Origin: a virus
DNA: 41,875 nt
Direction: 5' to 3' (one strand)
IMG/VR virus record: IMGVR_UViG_3300044533_000991
Span: 1-41,875 of that record
Shown here piece by piece: positions 14,800-22,987 of the stretch. Within the stretch, counting starts at the first letter, position 1. Each line of letters begins with the position of its first letter. The notes under the pieces were generated by a model. The model saw nothing but the letters and a program-made list of their open reading frames with translations. It did no database searches and was not told where the DNA came from. The translations under genes were made by a program, and so were the position numbers.

Positions 14800-14952
14800 A
14801 TGAAACTACTCCGCCGCCGCGATGTCATGGCCCGTCTGGGCGTTTCCGCAAAGCAAATCACCAAACTCATCGACTCCGGCATTCTCCGCCCGATCTGCAA
14901 ACGCGGATGTCGCGCCTGGTATCGCGCCGCCGACCTCGAAAAACTCGCATGA
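14800..14952 (+). CDS. Excisionase/MerR-type HTH micro-protein
   Basis: The 50-residue product is a bare winged helix: MKLLRRRDVMARLGVSAKQI (HTH), KLIDSGILRPICK, then RAWYRAADLEKLA. It resembles excisionase-family DNA-binding domains and the protein at 4826-5056. It lies between terminase and scaffold, inside a cassette bracketed by two dispersed repeats, an odd place for an excisionase. A DNA-recognition role in packaging (small-terminase-like) or regulation is possible. It overlaps the next gene by four bases. I chose the ATG at 14800. Confidence 0.6.
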   Translation: MKLLRRRDVMARLGVSAKQITKLIDSGILRPICKRGCRAWYRAADLEKLA

Positions 14953-15203
14953 GCACCAAACGCACCGACAACCACGGCAGCCTGAGCCGCAACAAGAAAA
15001 AGGAAAAGGAAACGCACCCCACGCACAAAGGCTCCTGCACCATCGAAGGCCGCGAGTATTGGATCAGCGCGTATGTGAACGAAAGCCGCGACAGCGGAGA
15101 AAAGTATTTCAAACTCTACTTCGAGCAGAAGAAGCCCCGCGAGGAATCCGCCGCCGAACCGCATTCCGCCTCGCTCCCCGAGTCTCCAGACATTCCCTTT
15201 TGA
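14949..15203 (+). CDS. Hypothetical protein with beta-rich core, 84 residues
   Basis: A Lys-rich start (SLSRNKKKEKETHP) leads into a beta-like core (GREYWISAYVNESRDSGEKY, FKLYFEQKK) and an acidic tail ending SPDIPF. The short acidic Asp-x-Pro-Phe tail recalls the tails of single-stranded DNA-binding proteins that recruit partners, but no OB-fold motif is clear. It overlaps the preceding HTH gene by ATGA. Function unknown. Confidence 0.55.
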   Translation: MSTKRTDNHGSLSRNKKKEKETHPTHKGSCTIEGREYWISAYVNESRDSGEKYFKLYFEQKKPREESAAEPHSASLPESPDIPF

Positions 15204-15205
15204 GC

Positions 15206-15457
15206 ATGACTGCTGAGGAACAATCCGCCGCCTGGTGCGTGCCGCCCGAGGAAATCTGGTTCCGCGCCGTGCTCCTCAAAATCACCGACGCCATCGAGGA
15301 CGCCGCCGAGATCACCTGTATGCCACAGACCGCGCAGAACCCCGGCCTCCTCGCCCATAGCGCCGGTGGGTTGGAAGCCCTCCGCACCCTCCGCGAAGAA
15401 ATCGAGCGCACCCGCTCCGAGGCTTTCCAAAACAAATTTCGACAGGCAGACGCATAA
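15206..15457 (+). CDS. Hypothetical helical protein, 83 residues
   Basis: The product (MTAEEQSAAWCVPPEEIWFR) is largely helical and acidic, ending in a basic helix (EEIERTRSEAFQNKFRQ). It is the last gene of the three-gene cassette between terminase and scaffold. No domain is recognised. Confidence 0.55.
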   Translation: MTAEEQSAAWCVPPEEIWFRAVLLKITDAIEDAAEITCMPQTAQNPGLLAHSAGGLEALRTLREEIERTRSEAFQNKFRQADA

Positions 15458-15603
15458 CACGGATGGCACCGTATGGTGCGCATCGAGGTCGGGAGGCATA
15501 TTGCCGAGTCACCGATCCGCCGCATGGCGGGGTAGGCGGCGCAACCTTGGAAACCCGGCGTTTGAAAAGGGAGCGCGCACCCGTCCCTGTCTTCTTCCCC
15601 CTC

Positions 15604-15637
15604 CTCTCCGTGCCCTCTGTGTCCTCTGTGGTTAATC
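15604..15637 (-). repeat. Dispersed ACAGAGG repeat, copy 4 (reverse)
   Basis: On the minus strand it reads TTAACCACAGAGGACACAGA followed by GGGCACGGAG. Confidence 0.85.
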
Positions 15638-15658
15638 TTTTCTGCAATCTTTTTAGCC

Positions 15659-15698
15659 CCCGTTAGCACCCATTAGCTCCCGTTAGCGCCCATTACGC
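15659..15698. repeat. Four 10-bp tandem units, alternating CCCGTTAGC / CCCATTAGC
   Basis: The units are CCCGTTAGCA, CCCATTAGCT, CCCGTTAGCG and CCCATTACGC, in exact 10-bp phase, or two 20-bp higher-order copies. Repeats on one helical face often bind a protein cooperatively; a packaging or transcription site is possible. Confidence 0.8.
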
Positions 15699-15842
15699 CA
15701 GCACCCCCTTCCGCTCCCCGTATTTCGCAGGCATTTCCTTTCGCAAGCGAGGGCTGAACTGCTCGCCGCGAACTCCGTGGAAACCGTGCGGAGCCGCATA
15801 AAACCTCAGTTCTGACACCGCGACTTGGACGCACCACAAACC

Positions 15843-16898
15843 ATGGACCAGACAGAATCAGCATTCAGCATCGGCGAAGTCATCGACCAGTTGGGCATCA
15901 CACTCCCGACCGTAGATGAGACTACTCCGGCGGCCCCCGAGGCCGACCAGGAAGCAATCGCGGATGAGAGCCCTGACAATACAACCGAAGAAACCGAGAC
16001 CGAAGATTCCCCCGAAGATTCGTCCGATTCGTCTGATCCCTCCGACGAAGCAGACGAAGCAGACGAAGAGCCCGAGGAAACCGACGACGCCACCGACGAC
16101 GAAGACCCCGACGAGGAGACCGTAGAGGCCGAGCCCGCCGCCGTGAGGAAACTCACCAAGCGCGTGGACAAGCTCACCGCCCGCGCCAAAAGCGCCGAGG
16201 AGCAAGCCACCACCCTCCAAGCCGAACTCGCCGCCGCCCGGGATGCGCTCACAAAAGCCCAGCCCATCGTGGTGCAAGACGCCAGCGACCCCCTCGCCGA
16301 TGTCACCACCGCCGAAATCCTCGAAAGCCGCCTCGCCGCCGCCAACACCGTCCTCGACAATGTGCCCGACCTCATTGCCAAGGCCGACATGGAAGGCGAA
16401 GTGGAAGTGCCGATGGGAGACGGCAGCACCCGCAAGTTCACGAAGCAAGAGCTTCAAGAGCGCCTGCGAGTCGCCCGCCAAATCCTCAAAGCCGAGCCCG
16501 CCCGCCGGAACTACCTCGCCCAGCGCGAGACCTTCCAGCAAGAAGCCCGGCAAGTTTATCCCGAGCTTTTCCAAGACGACTCCCCGGCCCGCAAGATGAT
16601 GCTCACCACGCTCCAGGCGTATCCCGGCATCGCCAAGCTCCCGAATCTCGAACTCATCATCGGCGACGCCATTCGCGGCCAATCGTTACGCTTCCAGCAA
16701 GCCGAGGCCATGGCCAAAAAATCCGCAGCGGCCAAGCCAAAAGCTCCCGCCGCTCCCGCGAAACCCGCCGTCGCTCCCAAGGTTGTCAGCCCCTCCGCCG
16801 CCCCCAAAACCAAAACCAAAGCCGACCCGCTCGAAGTGTTGAAGAAGTCAGGAAACCGTGATGCCGCCGAGAATTTCGTCGCCTCACTTTTCAACTAA
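15843..16898 (+). CDS. Putative capsid scaffolding protein
   Basis: The 351-residue product has a very acidic, Glu/Asp/Thr/Ser-rich N-terminal 100 residues, a coiled coil (VRKLTKRVDKLTARAKSAEE), a helical middle and a Lys/Ala/Pro-rich tail ending in FVASLFN. Such elongated, charged proteins directly before the major capsid gene are usually scaffolds, which guide procapsid assembly and then leave. I chose the ATG at 15843; a TTG six codons upstream is also open. Homology is not visible, so the call rests on composition and position. Confidence 0.7.
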   Translation: MDQTESAFSIGEVIDQLGITLPTVDETTPAAPEADQEAIADESPDNTTEETETEDSPEDSSDSSDPSDEADEADEEPEETDDATDDEDPDEETVEAEPAAVRKLTKRVDKLTARAKSAEEQATTLQAELAAARDALTKAQPIVVQDASDPLADVTTAEILESRLAAANTVLDNVPDLIAKADMEGEVEVPMGDGSTRKFTKQELQERLRVARQILKAEPARRNYLAQRETFQQEARQVYPELFQDDSPARKMMLTTLQAYPGIAKLPNLELIIGDAIRGQSLRFQQAEAMAKKSAAAKPKAPAAPAKPAVAPKVVSPSAAPKTKTKADPLEVLKKSGNRDAAENFVASLFN

Positions 16899-16934
16899 CC
16901 CAACCCAAAAACTCAAACCCCCAAAACTAACCCT

Positions 16935-17945
16935 ATGCCAGCTACCCCCATCACCACAGTCAAAGGCCAACGCGAGGATCTTTCCGACGCGATGGTCCTC
17001 ATCGAACCCGGCGACACACCTTTGTTCAGCCTCTGCAAGAAATCAAAAGAGCCTACGAATGTTTTATTTTCCTGGCCCGCCGACCGCTACAACGACCCGC
17101 AAACCGCTGGCGTCCTCGCCAACGATGATGTCACCAGCTTCGACGACCAGCACGCGAACCGCGAACTCCTCTCGGGCCGCATCCAAAAAGTCCGCCGCAG
17201 CTTCCAGGTCGATGATCTCGTGGAGCAAGTCTCTGATTTGGCTGGAGTTGGCAAAAAGCAGGCTTTCAACAAAGCCGCCGCCAAAGCCCTCGTCGAACTC
17301 AAAGTGGACATCGAAGCCATCATGGGCTCCGACAACGACAGCCAGGTTCAATCCGGCGCAGCCCCCTACAAAACCCGTGGCATCGGCGAATGGATCAAAG
17401 CCACCGCGCAGGCCGATTTAGCCACCGCCGTTCCCGCCGCGTTCCGCACCCCTGCCGCGTCGATCAACACCACTGCCACTGCTTCTCTCACCGAGAGCAA
17501 TGTCATTGATGTCTTGGAGAGCATCTTCAAGGTCCGTCGCGCTCGTCGCAACTACGACCTCGTTTGCGGCACCAGCCTCAAGCGTGCGTTCACCAACTTC
17601 ATCCGCACCACAGCGGGCTCGACGGATGTCATGTCCTCCGTGCGCACCTTCAACAGCAATGTTTCCGACAAGAAGATCGTGAACACTATCGACCTGTATG
17701 AGGGAGATTTTGGCGTTCTCTCATTGCACGTTTCGACCTACCTCGCTCATGGCGCGGCAGCCGCCGTCTCGGCAGCCCGTGGCTATGTGCTCGACATGGA
17801 CCTCGTGTCCATCGGGTTCAATCGCAAACCAAGAATGGAAGAGCTTGAAGACCGTGGCGGTGGACGCCGTGGCTTCTGCGACGCCATCTTCGGCGTAGCG
17901 GTCAGCAACCCGCAGGTTCTCGGCAAATTTGCCGCAACGACCTAA
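16935..17945 (+). CDS. Major capsid protein (SU10/DUF5309-like HK97 fold)
   Basis: The 336-residue product begins ATPITTVKGQREDLSDAMVL and has the order typical of SU10-type capsid proteins: an N-terminal region ending GDTPLFSLCKK, RIQKVRRSFQVDDLVEQVSD, a GTRGIGEWI-like loop (APYKTRGIGEWIKA) and a C-terminal part with RKPRMEELEDRGGGRRGF. It forms the capsid shell with an HK97-type fold. It follows the scaffold gene by 36 bases and is followed by a strong hairpin, consistent with high expression. The only ACGT tetranucleotide I found in the window is in this gene (17728-17731). Confidence 0.85.
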   Translation: MPATPITTVKGQREDLSDAMVLIEPGDTPLFSLCKKSKEPTNVLFSWPADRYNDPQTAGVLANDDVTSFDDQHANRELLSGRIQKVRRSFQVDDLVEQVSDLAGVGKKQAFNKAAAKALVELKVDIEAIMGSDNDSQVQSGAAPYKTRGIGEWIKATAQADLATAVPAAFRTPAASINTTATASLTESNVIDVLESIFKVRRARRNYDLVCGTSLKRAFTNFIRTTAGSTDVMSSVRTFNSNVSDKKIVNTIDLYEGDFGVLSLHVSTYLAHGAAAAVSAARGYVLDMDLVSIGFNRKPRMEELEDRGGGRRGFCDAIFGVAVSNPQVLGKFAATT

Positions 17946-17961
17946 TTCCGCCCCCCAGCCC

Positions 17962-18016
17962 TTGCCGGTGGCCCCTCGTCTCGGGACAGGCCACCGGCAA
18001 CCGGGCTCCCCTTTTT
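17962..18016 (+). terminator. Rho-independent terminator-like hairpin after the capsid gene
   Basis: An 11-bp perfect stem, TTGCCGGTGGC (17962-17972) with GCCACCGGCAA (17990-18000), is followed eleven bases later by a run of five T. It would end or attenuate transcription after the major capsid gene and so raise capsid mRNA relative to the portal. Confidence 0.7.
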
Positions 18017-18020
18017 GAAA

Positions 18021-18368
18021 ATGGAAATCCTCAAAGAAGCCCTCAGCGACCTTCCCAGCGACCTCGCCGAAGGAGCGAAAAGCGAACTCTTCTCGCAGTG
18101 GAACTCCCGCGCCGTGCAGGCCGACGCCCGCCAGCACGCCATCGCCGCCGACCACGCCAAGCAAGACCTCCGCTCCATCGAAGGCGTGGGCGCTTTGACC
18201 CTCTCCGTTGATCCCCAAATTTATCACTTCTGGAATTGGAAAGTCCCCGGCTGCTGGCGCGACTCCGATTTCATCGCCTGGTTTAAACGCAACTTCCCGC
18301 AGTGCGTCGTGAAATGCGGCGGCACAGGGAAATTCGCCATCCTCATGCCCGGACTCCGCACCGCATGA
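18021..18368 (+). CDS. Hypothetical protein between capsid and portal
   Basis: The 115-residue product has an Asp/Glu/Ala-rich helical start (MEILKEALSDLPSDLAEGAK) and a compact C-terminal domain with WNWKVPGCWRDSDFIAWFKR and CVVKCGGTGKFAILMPG. It overlaps the portal start by four bases. A small head protein or portal accessory is plausible. An upstream TTG would add two residues; I chose the ATG. Confidence 0.6.
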   Translation: MEILKEALSDLPSDLAEGAKSELFSQWNSRAVQADARQHAIAADHAKQDLRSIEGVGALTLSVDPQIYHFWNWKVPGCWRDSDFIAWFKRNFPQCVVKCGGTGKFAILMPGLRTA

Positions 18369-20458
18369 TTAAAGACTCCGCCGAGGAAACTCGGGACACA
18401 AAGTATTGGATCGGCCAGCTCACCGAAGCAGCCACCGATGGCGGCTGGTTCTCCACCCTTCGCTCGCGGAACTACGACACCCGCATGGCCCTGTGGGACG
18501 GTCAATCCTCCGATGGCCGCAAGTGGGCCAGCAACTACGGCAAAAATGTTTTCCCCTGGGAAGGCTCCGCCGACAGCCGCATCCGCCTCGCCGATCTCGT
18601 CTGCAACCGCGAGGCCCAGCTTTGTCTCACCGCCACCTTTGCCGCCCGCCTGCAAATGATGCCGGTCGAATCCTCCGACGCTCTCTCCCGCACCGCCGCC
18701 GAGGCCGTGCTGAAGTGGATGCTCTTCACCCACTGCGCCAGCGACCTCCGGCGCGAACTCGAACTCGCCCTCAACATCCGCGCCACCTACGGCATCGCCA
18801 TCATGGGCGTGTTCTGGAAAACGACGACACGCATCGAGGAAAAATCCGTCAGCCTCGAAGACCTCATCGTCATGGCCCAAGAGCAGGGCGACCCCGCCTC
18901 GCCGCTCGCCATGCTCATCGGCGCGATCCTCGATCCGCTCCAAGAAGAGATCGCCATCGAGATGGCTGAGCAATTCGCCCCCGGCACCGGCACCGCCGAC
19001 AATGTCCGCAAGCTCCGCGAAGGCGGCACCGTCGAATACACCGAGCCCTACATTTTCGAGAGCAAGCCCGAGTGGACCGCCCTCGAACCTTTTAACGACA
19101 TCATTTTTCCCACCGCCACCTACGACCTGCAACGCGCCCCCTGGATCGCCCGCCGCGAAATGGTGACATGCGAGGAATTGGAAGAGCGAACCGTCACCGA
19201 AGGCTACCCCTACGAATTTTACGAGAAGGCCGAGAACTACAAAGGCACCAGCCTTTGGCCGATCTACGCCCACCAGAACACCAACCGCCGCGACTCCATC
19301 CTCTGGCAAGACCACCGCGACCTGGTGGAAATCTGGCATGTCTATTCCAAGGAAACCGACGAGAAGACCGGAGCCACAAAAATCATGTGCCGGGTCATGC
19401 ACCCGAATGTGGACATCTTCGCCAAAGAAGAAATCTCTCCCTACTCGCACGGCGAATATCCTTTCATCGAACTCCCCCGCGAGCGCGTCACCCGCTGCCT
19501 CATCGAAGCCCGAGGCATCCCCGAGATCGTCAGCACCATGCAGGCGGAAATCAAAACCCAGCGCGACTACCGCACCGACCGCGCCGGAATCGCCATCCTG
19601 CCGCCCATGCGCGTGCCCGCCAACCGTGGCAAGCTCGACATCATCCTCGGCCCCGCCGTGCAAATCCCCGAGCGCCGCCCCAACGAAATCGGCTGGATGC
19701 AACCCCCGCCCTTCGACCAAGGCACCATCGAGATCGAACGCGCCGTCCGCCGCGATGTGAATGAATACTTTGGCATGGCAGGCGAGGGGGTTGATCCGAA
19801 CTACACCGCCCTCGTCCAGCAGCACACGGTGGACCGCTGGCTCCGCGACTTTAAGGGCATCATTACCCAGACCTACCAGCTCATGCAGCAATACATGCTG
19901 CCCGTCCAAATCCTCCGCGTCTCCGGTGGCCAAGTCCTCCCCTTCCAAGCCGACCGCGAGAGCATCCAAGGCAAGTTCGATTTGATCGTGGATTGGGACG
20001 CCCGCAACCTCGACGCCGAAGCCCTCGGCGCAAAGCTCGACTACATCTCCAAAGCCATCGTGCCGATGGATACCGCTGGAGTCATCGACCGCGCCGGGCT
20101 TATCAAATTCATCATGAGCGCCGTCGATCCCGTTCTTGCCGAAATGCTCGTCCGCGACCCCGGCCCCGCCGCCGCCATGGAAGCCAACGAAGAGCAACTG
20201 GCCTTCACGAAAATCGCCGCAGGCACCGAACCCGAACTTCCCGCCGAAGGCCAAAACCACCAGCTCCGCGCCCAAGTCCTCCAAGGCATCATCCAGGCGA
20301 ACCCCGCCCTGCAACAGCGCATCCAGCAGGACGAGATTTTCCGCAACATGATCGAGGCGCGAATGAAGGGTTTCAACTTCCAGCTTCAACAACAGCAAAA
20401 CGCGCAAATCGGCCGCCAAGGCACCCTGCCCGCGTTGCAACAAGGAGGCGCACAATGA
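18365..20458 (+). CDS. Portal protein (head-tail connector)
   Basis: The 697-residue product has the size and layout of large podovirus-type portals: an N-terminal domain (IKDSAEETRDTKYWIGQLTE, FPWEGSADSRIRLADLVCNR), an alpha/beta clip and wing region, a helical stem near the centre (IVSTMQAEIKTQRDYRTDRA), and a Gln-rich C-terminal tail with FNFQLQQQQNAQ that could form the barrel. The portal is the dodecameric channel through which DNA is packaged and ejected. The order here, capsid before portal, is reversed from most phages. The gene ends in an AGGAGG ribosome site for the next gene. No catalytic motif is expected; the call rests on motif style, size and position. Confidence 0.75.
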   Translation: MIKDSAEETRDTKYWIGQLTEAATDGGWFSTLRSRNYDTRMALWDGQSSDGRKWASNYGKNVFPWEGSADSRIRLADLVCNREAQLCLTATFAARLQMMPVESSDALSRTAAEAVLKWMLFTHCASDLRRELELALNIRATYGIAIMGVFWKTTTRIEEKSVSLEDLIVMAQEQGDPASPLAMLIGAILDPLQEEIAIEMAEQFAPGTGTADNVRKLREGGTVEYTEPYIFESKPEWTALEPFNDIIFPTATYDLQRAPWIARREMVTCEELEERTVTEGYPYEFYEKAENYKGTSLWPIYAHQNTNRRDSILWQDHRDLVEIWHVYSKETDEKTGATKIMCRVMHPNVDIFAKEEISPYSHGEYPFIELPRERVTRCLIEARGIPEIVSTMQAEIKTQRDYRTDRAGIAILPPMRVPANRGKLDIILGPAVQIPERRPNEIGWMQPPPFDQGTIEIERAVRRDVNEYFGMAGEGVDPNYTALVQQHTVDRWLRDFKGIITQTYQLMQQYMLPVQILRVSGGQVLPFQADRESIQGKFDLIVDWDARNLDAEALGAKLDYISKAIVPMDTAGVIDRAGLIKFIMSAVDPVLAEMLVRDPGPAAAMEANEEQLAFTKIAAGTEPELPAEGQNHQLRAQVLQGIIQANPALQQRIQQDEIFRNMIEARMKGFNFQLQQQQNAQIGRQGTLPALQQGGAQ

Positions 20459-21402
20459 AAGCCACTCCCTACCGCACCGTCCGCGATGGCGTGATCTCCC
20501 GCATGGGCATCGACCCCGCGCAGCCGCTCATGGCCTCGCAGGCCACGGCGTTGGCGGAGTATTTGACCACCGCTGCCGCGACGGCTTGGACATTTTTCGA
20601 TTGGCCCGAGGTTTATTTGACCGAGGCCCGCACGCCGGTGGGCGATGGCTACGCGCCGGGGCTTTATACCTACGAGAGCGATTATGTCGGCACGACATCC
20701 TACATCGGCCGGGCCTTGCAGGGCTCGCAATTTGCGGACCCTGTGTGGCGCATCAAGCGCGTCACCACGACCGCCTCGGGCGATCTCCTGAATATCGACA
20801 CCGCCGTGGATGTCGCGTGGAACGACCGCGCCACCGCGACCTACATCGAGACCAGCGAGAATGCCCCAGCCGAGGAGTTCATCCCCTATGTGCTGCTGGT
20901 GCAAAATGGCATGAAGGTGATCGGCAATGTGCTGAAGGTTTATGACATCAAGCCCGACGAGGGCCGCGTCACGAAATCCCTCTCCTTCGTCGTCACCGAA
21001 GACCGCATCCTCATTACCGATACGGACTACATCTCCGGCCAAGTCTGGGTCGAGTTCTCGCTGCCGCAGCCCCGCTTCACAGCGACCGCTTTTAACTCCT
21101 CCACCGCTTACGCAGCGGGCGATCTCGTTTACTACAACACCACCGGCGACTGCTACGAGGCGCTGCAAGACACCACCGGCAATCTCCCGACCTCCGAGGA
21201 GTTCTGGCTGCGCCATCGCATCCCCGCGTTCTTGGCGGACTACCTCAAGTTCTACGCCCTCGCTGAGACGCTTTCCGAGGACGGCCAGATGGACAAGGCC
21301 ACCTACCAGTTCGCCCGAGCCGAAGGCATCCTGCAACAACGCATGGACGACGCCTGGCTCCGCAAAGGCGAGGTGCGCCGCTACTCCGCCAGCTTCCAAT
21401 AA
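20455..21402 (+). CDS. Head-tail adaptor / tail protein with CBM5/12-like module
   Basis: The 315-residue product is translated from an ATG with an AGGAGG seven bases upstream and overlaps the portal stop. The N-terminal part (VRDGVISRMGIDPAQPLMAS, TAWTFFDWPEV) and the C-terminal helices (FLADYLKFYALAETLSEDGQ) resemble adaptor or tail-tubular A-type proteins of podoviruses. Inserted in between is FNSSTAYAAGDLVYYNTTG followed by CYEALQDTTG and a Trp. This is the pattern of a carbohydrate-binding module family 5/12, a beta-fold that binds polysaccharides. It could help the tail base contact host glycans. The adaptor role is inferred from position after the portal. Confidence 0.65.
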   Translation: MKATPYRTVRDGVISRMGIDPAQPLMASQATALAEYLTTAAATAWTFFDWPEVYLTEARTPVGDGYAPGLYTYESDYVGTTSYIGRALQGSQFADPVWRIKRVTTTASGDLLNIDTAVDVAWNDRATATYIETSENAPAEEFIPYVLLVQNGMKVIGNVLKVYDIKPDEGRVTKSLSFVVTEDRILITDTDYISGQVWVEFSLPQPRFTATAFNSSTAYAAGDLVYYNTTGDCYEALQDTTGNLPTSEEFWLRHRIPAFLADYLKFYALAETLSEDGQMDKATYQFARAEGILQQRMDDAWLRKGEVRRYSASFQ

Positions 21403-21409
21403 CCCCCTA

Positions 21410-21438
21410 TTGACACCCCTCCCGATAATTAAATTAAC
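21410..21438 (+). promoter_or_regulatory. Weak promoter-like TTGACA box in a 39-base gap
   Basis: A perfect TTGACA (21410-21415) is followed by an AT-rich stretch (GATAATTAAATTAAC) ahead of the ATG at 21442. No -10 element at 17 bases is convincing. Similar TTGAC boxes with short spacers occur at 14770 and about 28824. Confidence 0.3.
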
Positions 21439-21441
21439 GAC

Positions 21442-21738
21442 ATGAGTAACCCCACCGTCCAGATCGCCGCCCGCAACACCGCTGGCATTGTCCAACCCGT
21501 CCAAGCCACACCAGATGGGGCTCTGCGGGTGAGCACAGGTTTTCCGACTCCCGCTTATACGAAGTATGAAAATGTTCGTTTCACCTCCCCCGCGACGAAC
21601 AACACAAGCTATGTCGATTTCACTTTCAACGGCACCTCGGTAGCCCGAATCGTAAATACCTATTTCGGAGCAAATCCTCCCACCGCCGACAACGCGGAGA
21701 TCCGCAGCGTCGAGATCAAATTCCCGCCCTACACTTAA
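21442..21738 (+). CDS. Hypothetical tail-region protein, 98 residues
   Basis: The beta-rich product (MSNPTVQIAARNTAGIVQPV, YVDFTFNGTSVARIVNTYFG) looks like a small structural or capsid-decoration domain. It is preceded by the promoter-like box and ends one base inside the next start. No family recognised. Confidence 0.6.
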   Translation: MSNPTVQIAARNTAGIVQPVQATPDGALRVSTGFPTPAYTKYENVRFTSPATNNTSYVDFTFNGTSVARIVNTYFGANPPTADNAEIRSVEIKFPPYT

Positions 21739-22004
21739 TGTCGCAGGTTTTCTTCAATCCCTTTTCCGGAGCAGCGCAGAATATCGCTATCCCGCAGCTC
21801 GACTCATCGGGCCAAATCTCCGGCGCGATGATTCCAGACGACTTCGACGATGTGCAAGCCTTCCCGACCCTCGAAGACTTTCCGAACCCCGGCGTCGTAG
21901 CCCGCATCTATTTTCCCCAAGATTCCAACATCCCCCACCGTTGGGACCCCGACACCCTTTCCTACCTCCCCATCGCCTCCGACGCGGACGGCGGTGAGTT
22001 TTAG
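21738..22004 (+). CDS. Hypothetical tail-region protein, 88 residues
   Basis: The product (MSQVFFNPFSGAAQNIAIPQ) is acidic with a FPTLEDFPNPGVVARIYFPQ segment and HRWDPDTLSYLPI, a pattern seen in short domains attached to phage fibres. It overlaps the previous gene by one base. Probably a tail-fibre accessory piece; function unknown. Confidence 0.6.
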   Translation: MSQVFFNPFSGAAQNIAIPQLDSSGQISGAMIPDDFDDVQAFPTLEDFPNPGVVARIYFPQDSNIPHRWDPDTLSYLPIASDADGGEF

Positions 22005-22043
22005 GAGAACCCCGCAGAACAACCCAAACACCCCCAAAACACC

Positions 22044-22889
22044 ATGCCAAATACCCTTCGCATCAAACGCCGCTTAACCGGTGCCTCAGGCGCTCCCTCC
22101 AGTCTTGCTGTAGGTGAGTTGGCCTATTCAAAAGTAGACAACAAACTTTGGATCGGTCTTGACGACCAAATCAAAGTCCTCGCCGGTGAAGGCCACTTCG
22201 CCACGAACGCCGACCTCGCCTCGGAAGTCTCCACGCTGAACTCCAGCATCAGCTCGGAAACCTCCCGTGCGACCGCAGCGGAAGCCGCCCTCGGCGTTCG
22301 CATTGACAATGTTCTTTCGAACACAACGCAGGGCTCGCTCGATTCGTTGACGGAGGTTGTGCAAGCCTTCGAGGCCGCCGACAGCAACCTCAACGGAGCC
22401 ATCACCAGCCTCGCCAACAGCGCTTCCAGCGCCCTTGCCGCAGAAGTTTCCCGCGCCCAAGCCGCCGAAGGCGTCATCGCTGCCGGTCTCGCTCAAGAGC
22501 TTCTTGATCGCGCCGCAGCCGACACCACCCTCCAGGGCAATATCAACACCGTTGCAGGCAATCTCTCGACCGAGACATCGGCCCGCCAAGCGGCTGACAC
22601 CACGCTCCAGTCGAATATCGACAGCGAGGCCAGCACCCGTGCTTCGGCCATCAGCGCCCTCGATAGCCGAGTGGTCGCGCTCGAAGGTGCCTCCGCCGAC
22701 GCCCGCCTCGACGAGGTGGAGTCCGACATTGCTGCCATCGAATCCGCCGCGACAGCCTTGACTGGCCGCGTCTCCAGCTTGGAGACCACCGCAGCCGGAC
22801 TCGGCACCATGTCCACGCAGAATGCCAACAATGTCGCCATCACTGGCGGCACCATCGAAGGCATCGAGCTCGACGGCGGCAGCTTCTAA
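22044..22889 (+). CDS. Coiled-coil tail fibre protein
   Basis: The 281-residue product opens with LRIKRRLTGASGAPSSLAVG and LAYSKVDNKLWIGL, the N-terminal attachment module common on phage fibres. It continues as a long Ala/Ser/Thr/Glu-rich coiled coil with repeating units (SETSRATAAEAAL, STETSARQAADTTLQ, SEASTRASAISALDSRV) and ends with a short glycine-rich tip (AITGGTIEGIELDGGSF). Such proteins form trimeric shafts. The missing globular tip suggests another protein adds the receptor-binding part. It is the first of several fibre genes. Confidence 0.75.
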   Translation: MPNTLRIKRRLTGASGAPSSLAVGELAYSKVDNKLWIGLDDQIKVLAGEGHFATNADLASEVSTLNSSISSETSRATAAEAALGVRIDNVLSNTTQGSLDSLTEVVQAFEAADSNLNGAITSLANSASSALAAEVSRAQAAEGVIAAGLAQELLDRAAADTTLQGNINTVAGNLSTETSARQAADTTLQSNIDSEASTRASAISALDSRVVALEGASADARLDEVESDIAAIESAATALTGRVSSLETTAAGLGTMSTQNANNVAITGGTIEGIELDGGSF

Positions 22890-22952
22890 TAGCTCCCTCC
22901 CCCCACAGCGGCGGGGCGGTTCCAGCCCGCGCCGCCGCCACGGGGCCACTGC

Positions 22953-22985
22953 TTAAAACTTAATTCTTAAAACTTAAAACTTCTC
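22953..22985 (+). repeat. TTAAAACTTAAAAC repeat in intergenic gap
   Basis: Three copies of CTTAAAACTTA-like units fill the gap between two fibre genes. The same motif recurs at 26602-26628, again in an intergenic gap and directly after a dispersed ACAGAGG repeat. Confidence 0.75.
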
Positions 22986-22987
22986 CA

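Larger units (their letters stand above)
15458..15842. other. Gene-free 385-base region with repeats before the capsid genes
   Basis: This is the longest gene-free stretch in the right-hand 37 kb. It contains a GC-rich inverted-repeat-like segment (CCGCCGCATGGCGGGG near 15519), dispersed repeat copy 4 and a 40-base tandem repeat of 10-bp units. I see no credible start-and-ribosome-site pair. It is a candidate for a late promoter, a packaging site or a leader for the scaffold gene. Confidence 0.5.

Noticed and set aside
18224-20455. Long open frame (about 743 codons) antisense to the portal gene
   Set aside because: It is the GC-rich complement of a well-supported gene, shows no motif and contains only repetitive Gly/Asp/Val-rich sequence, typical of antisense shadows in GC-rich DNA.
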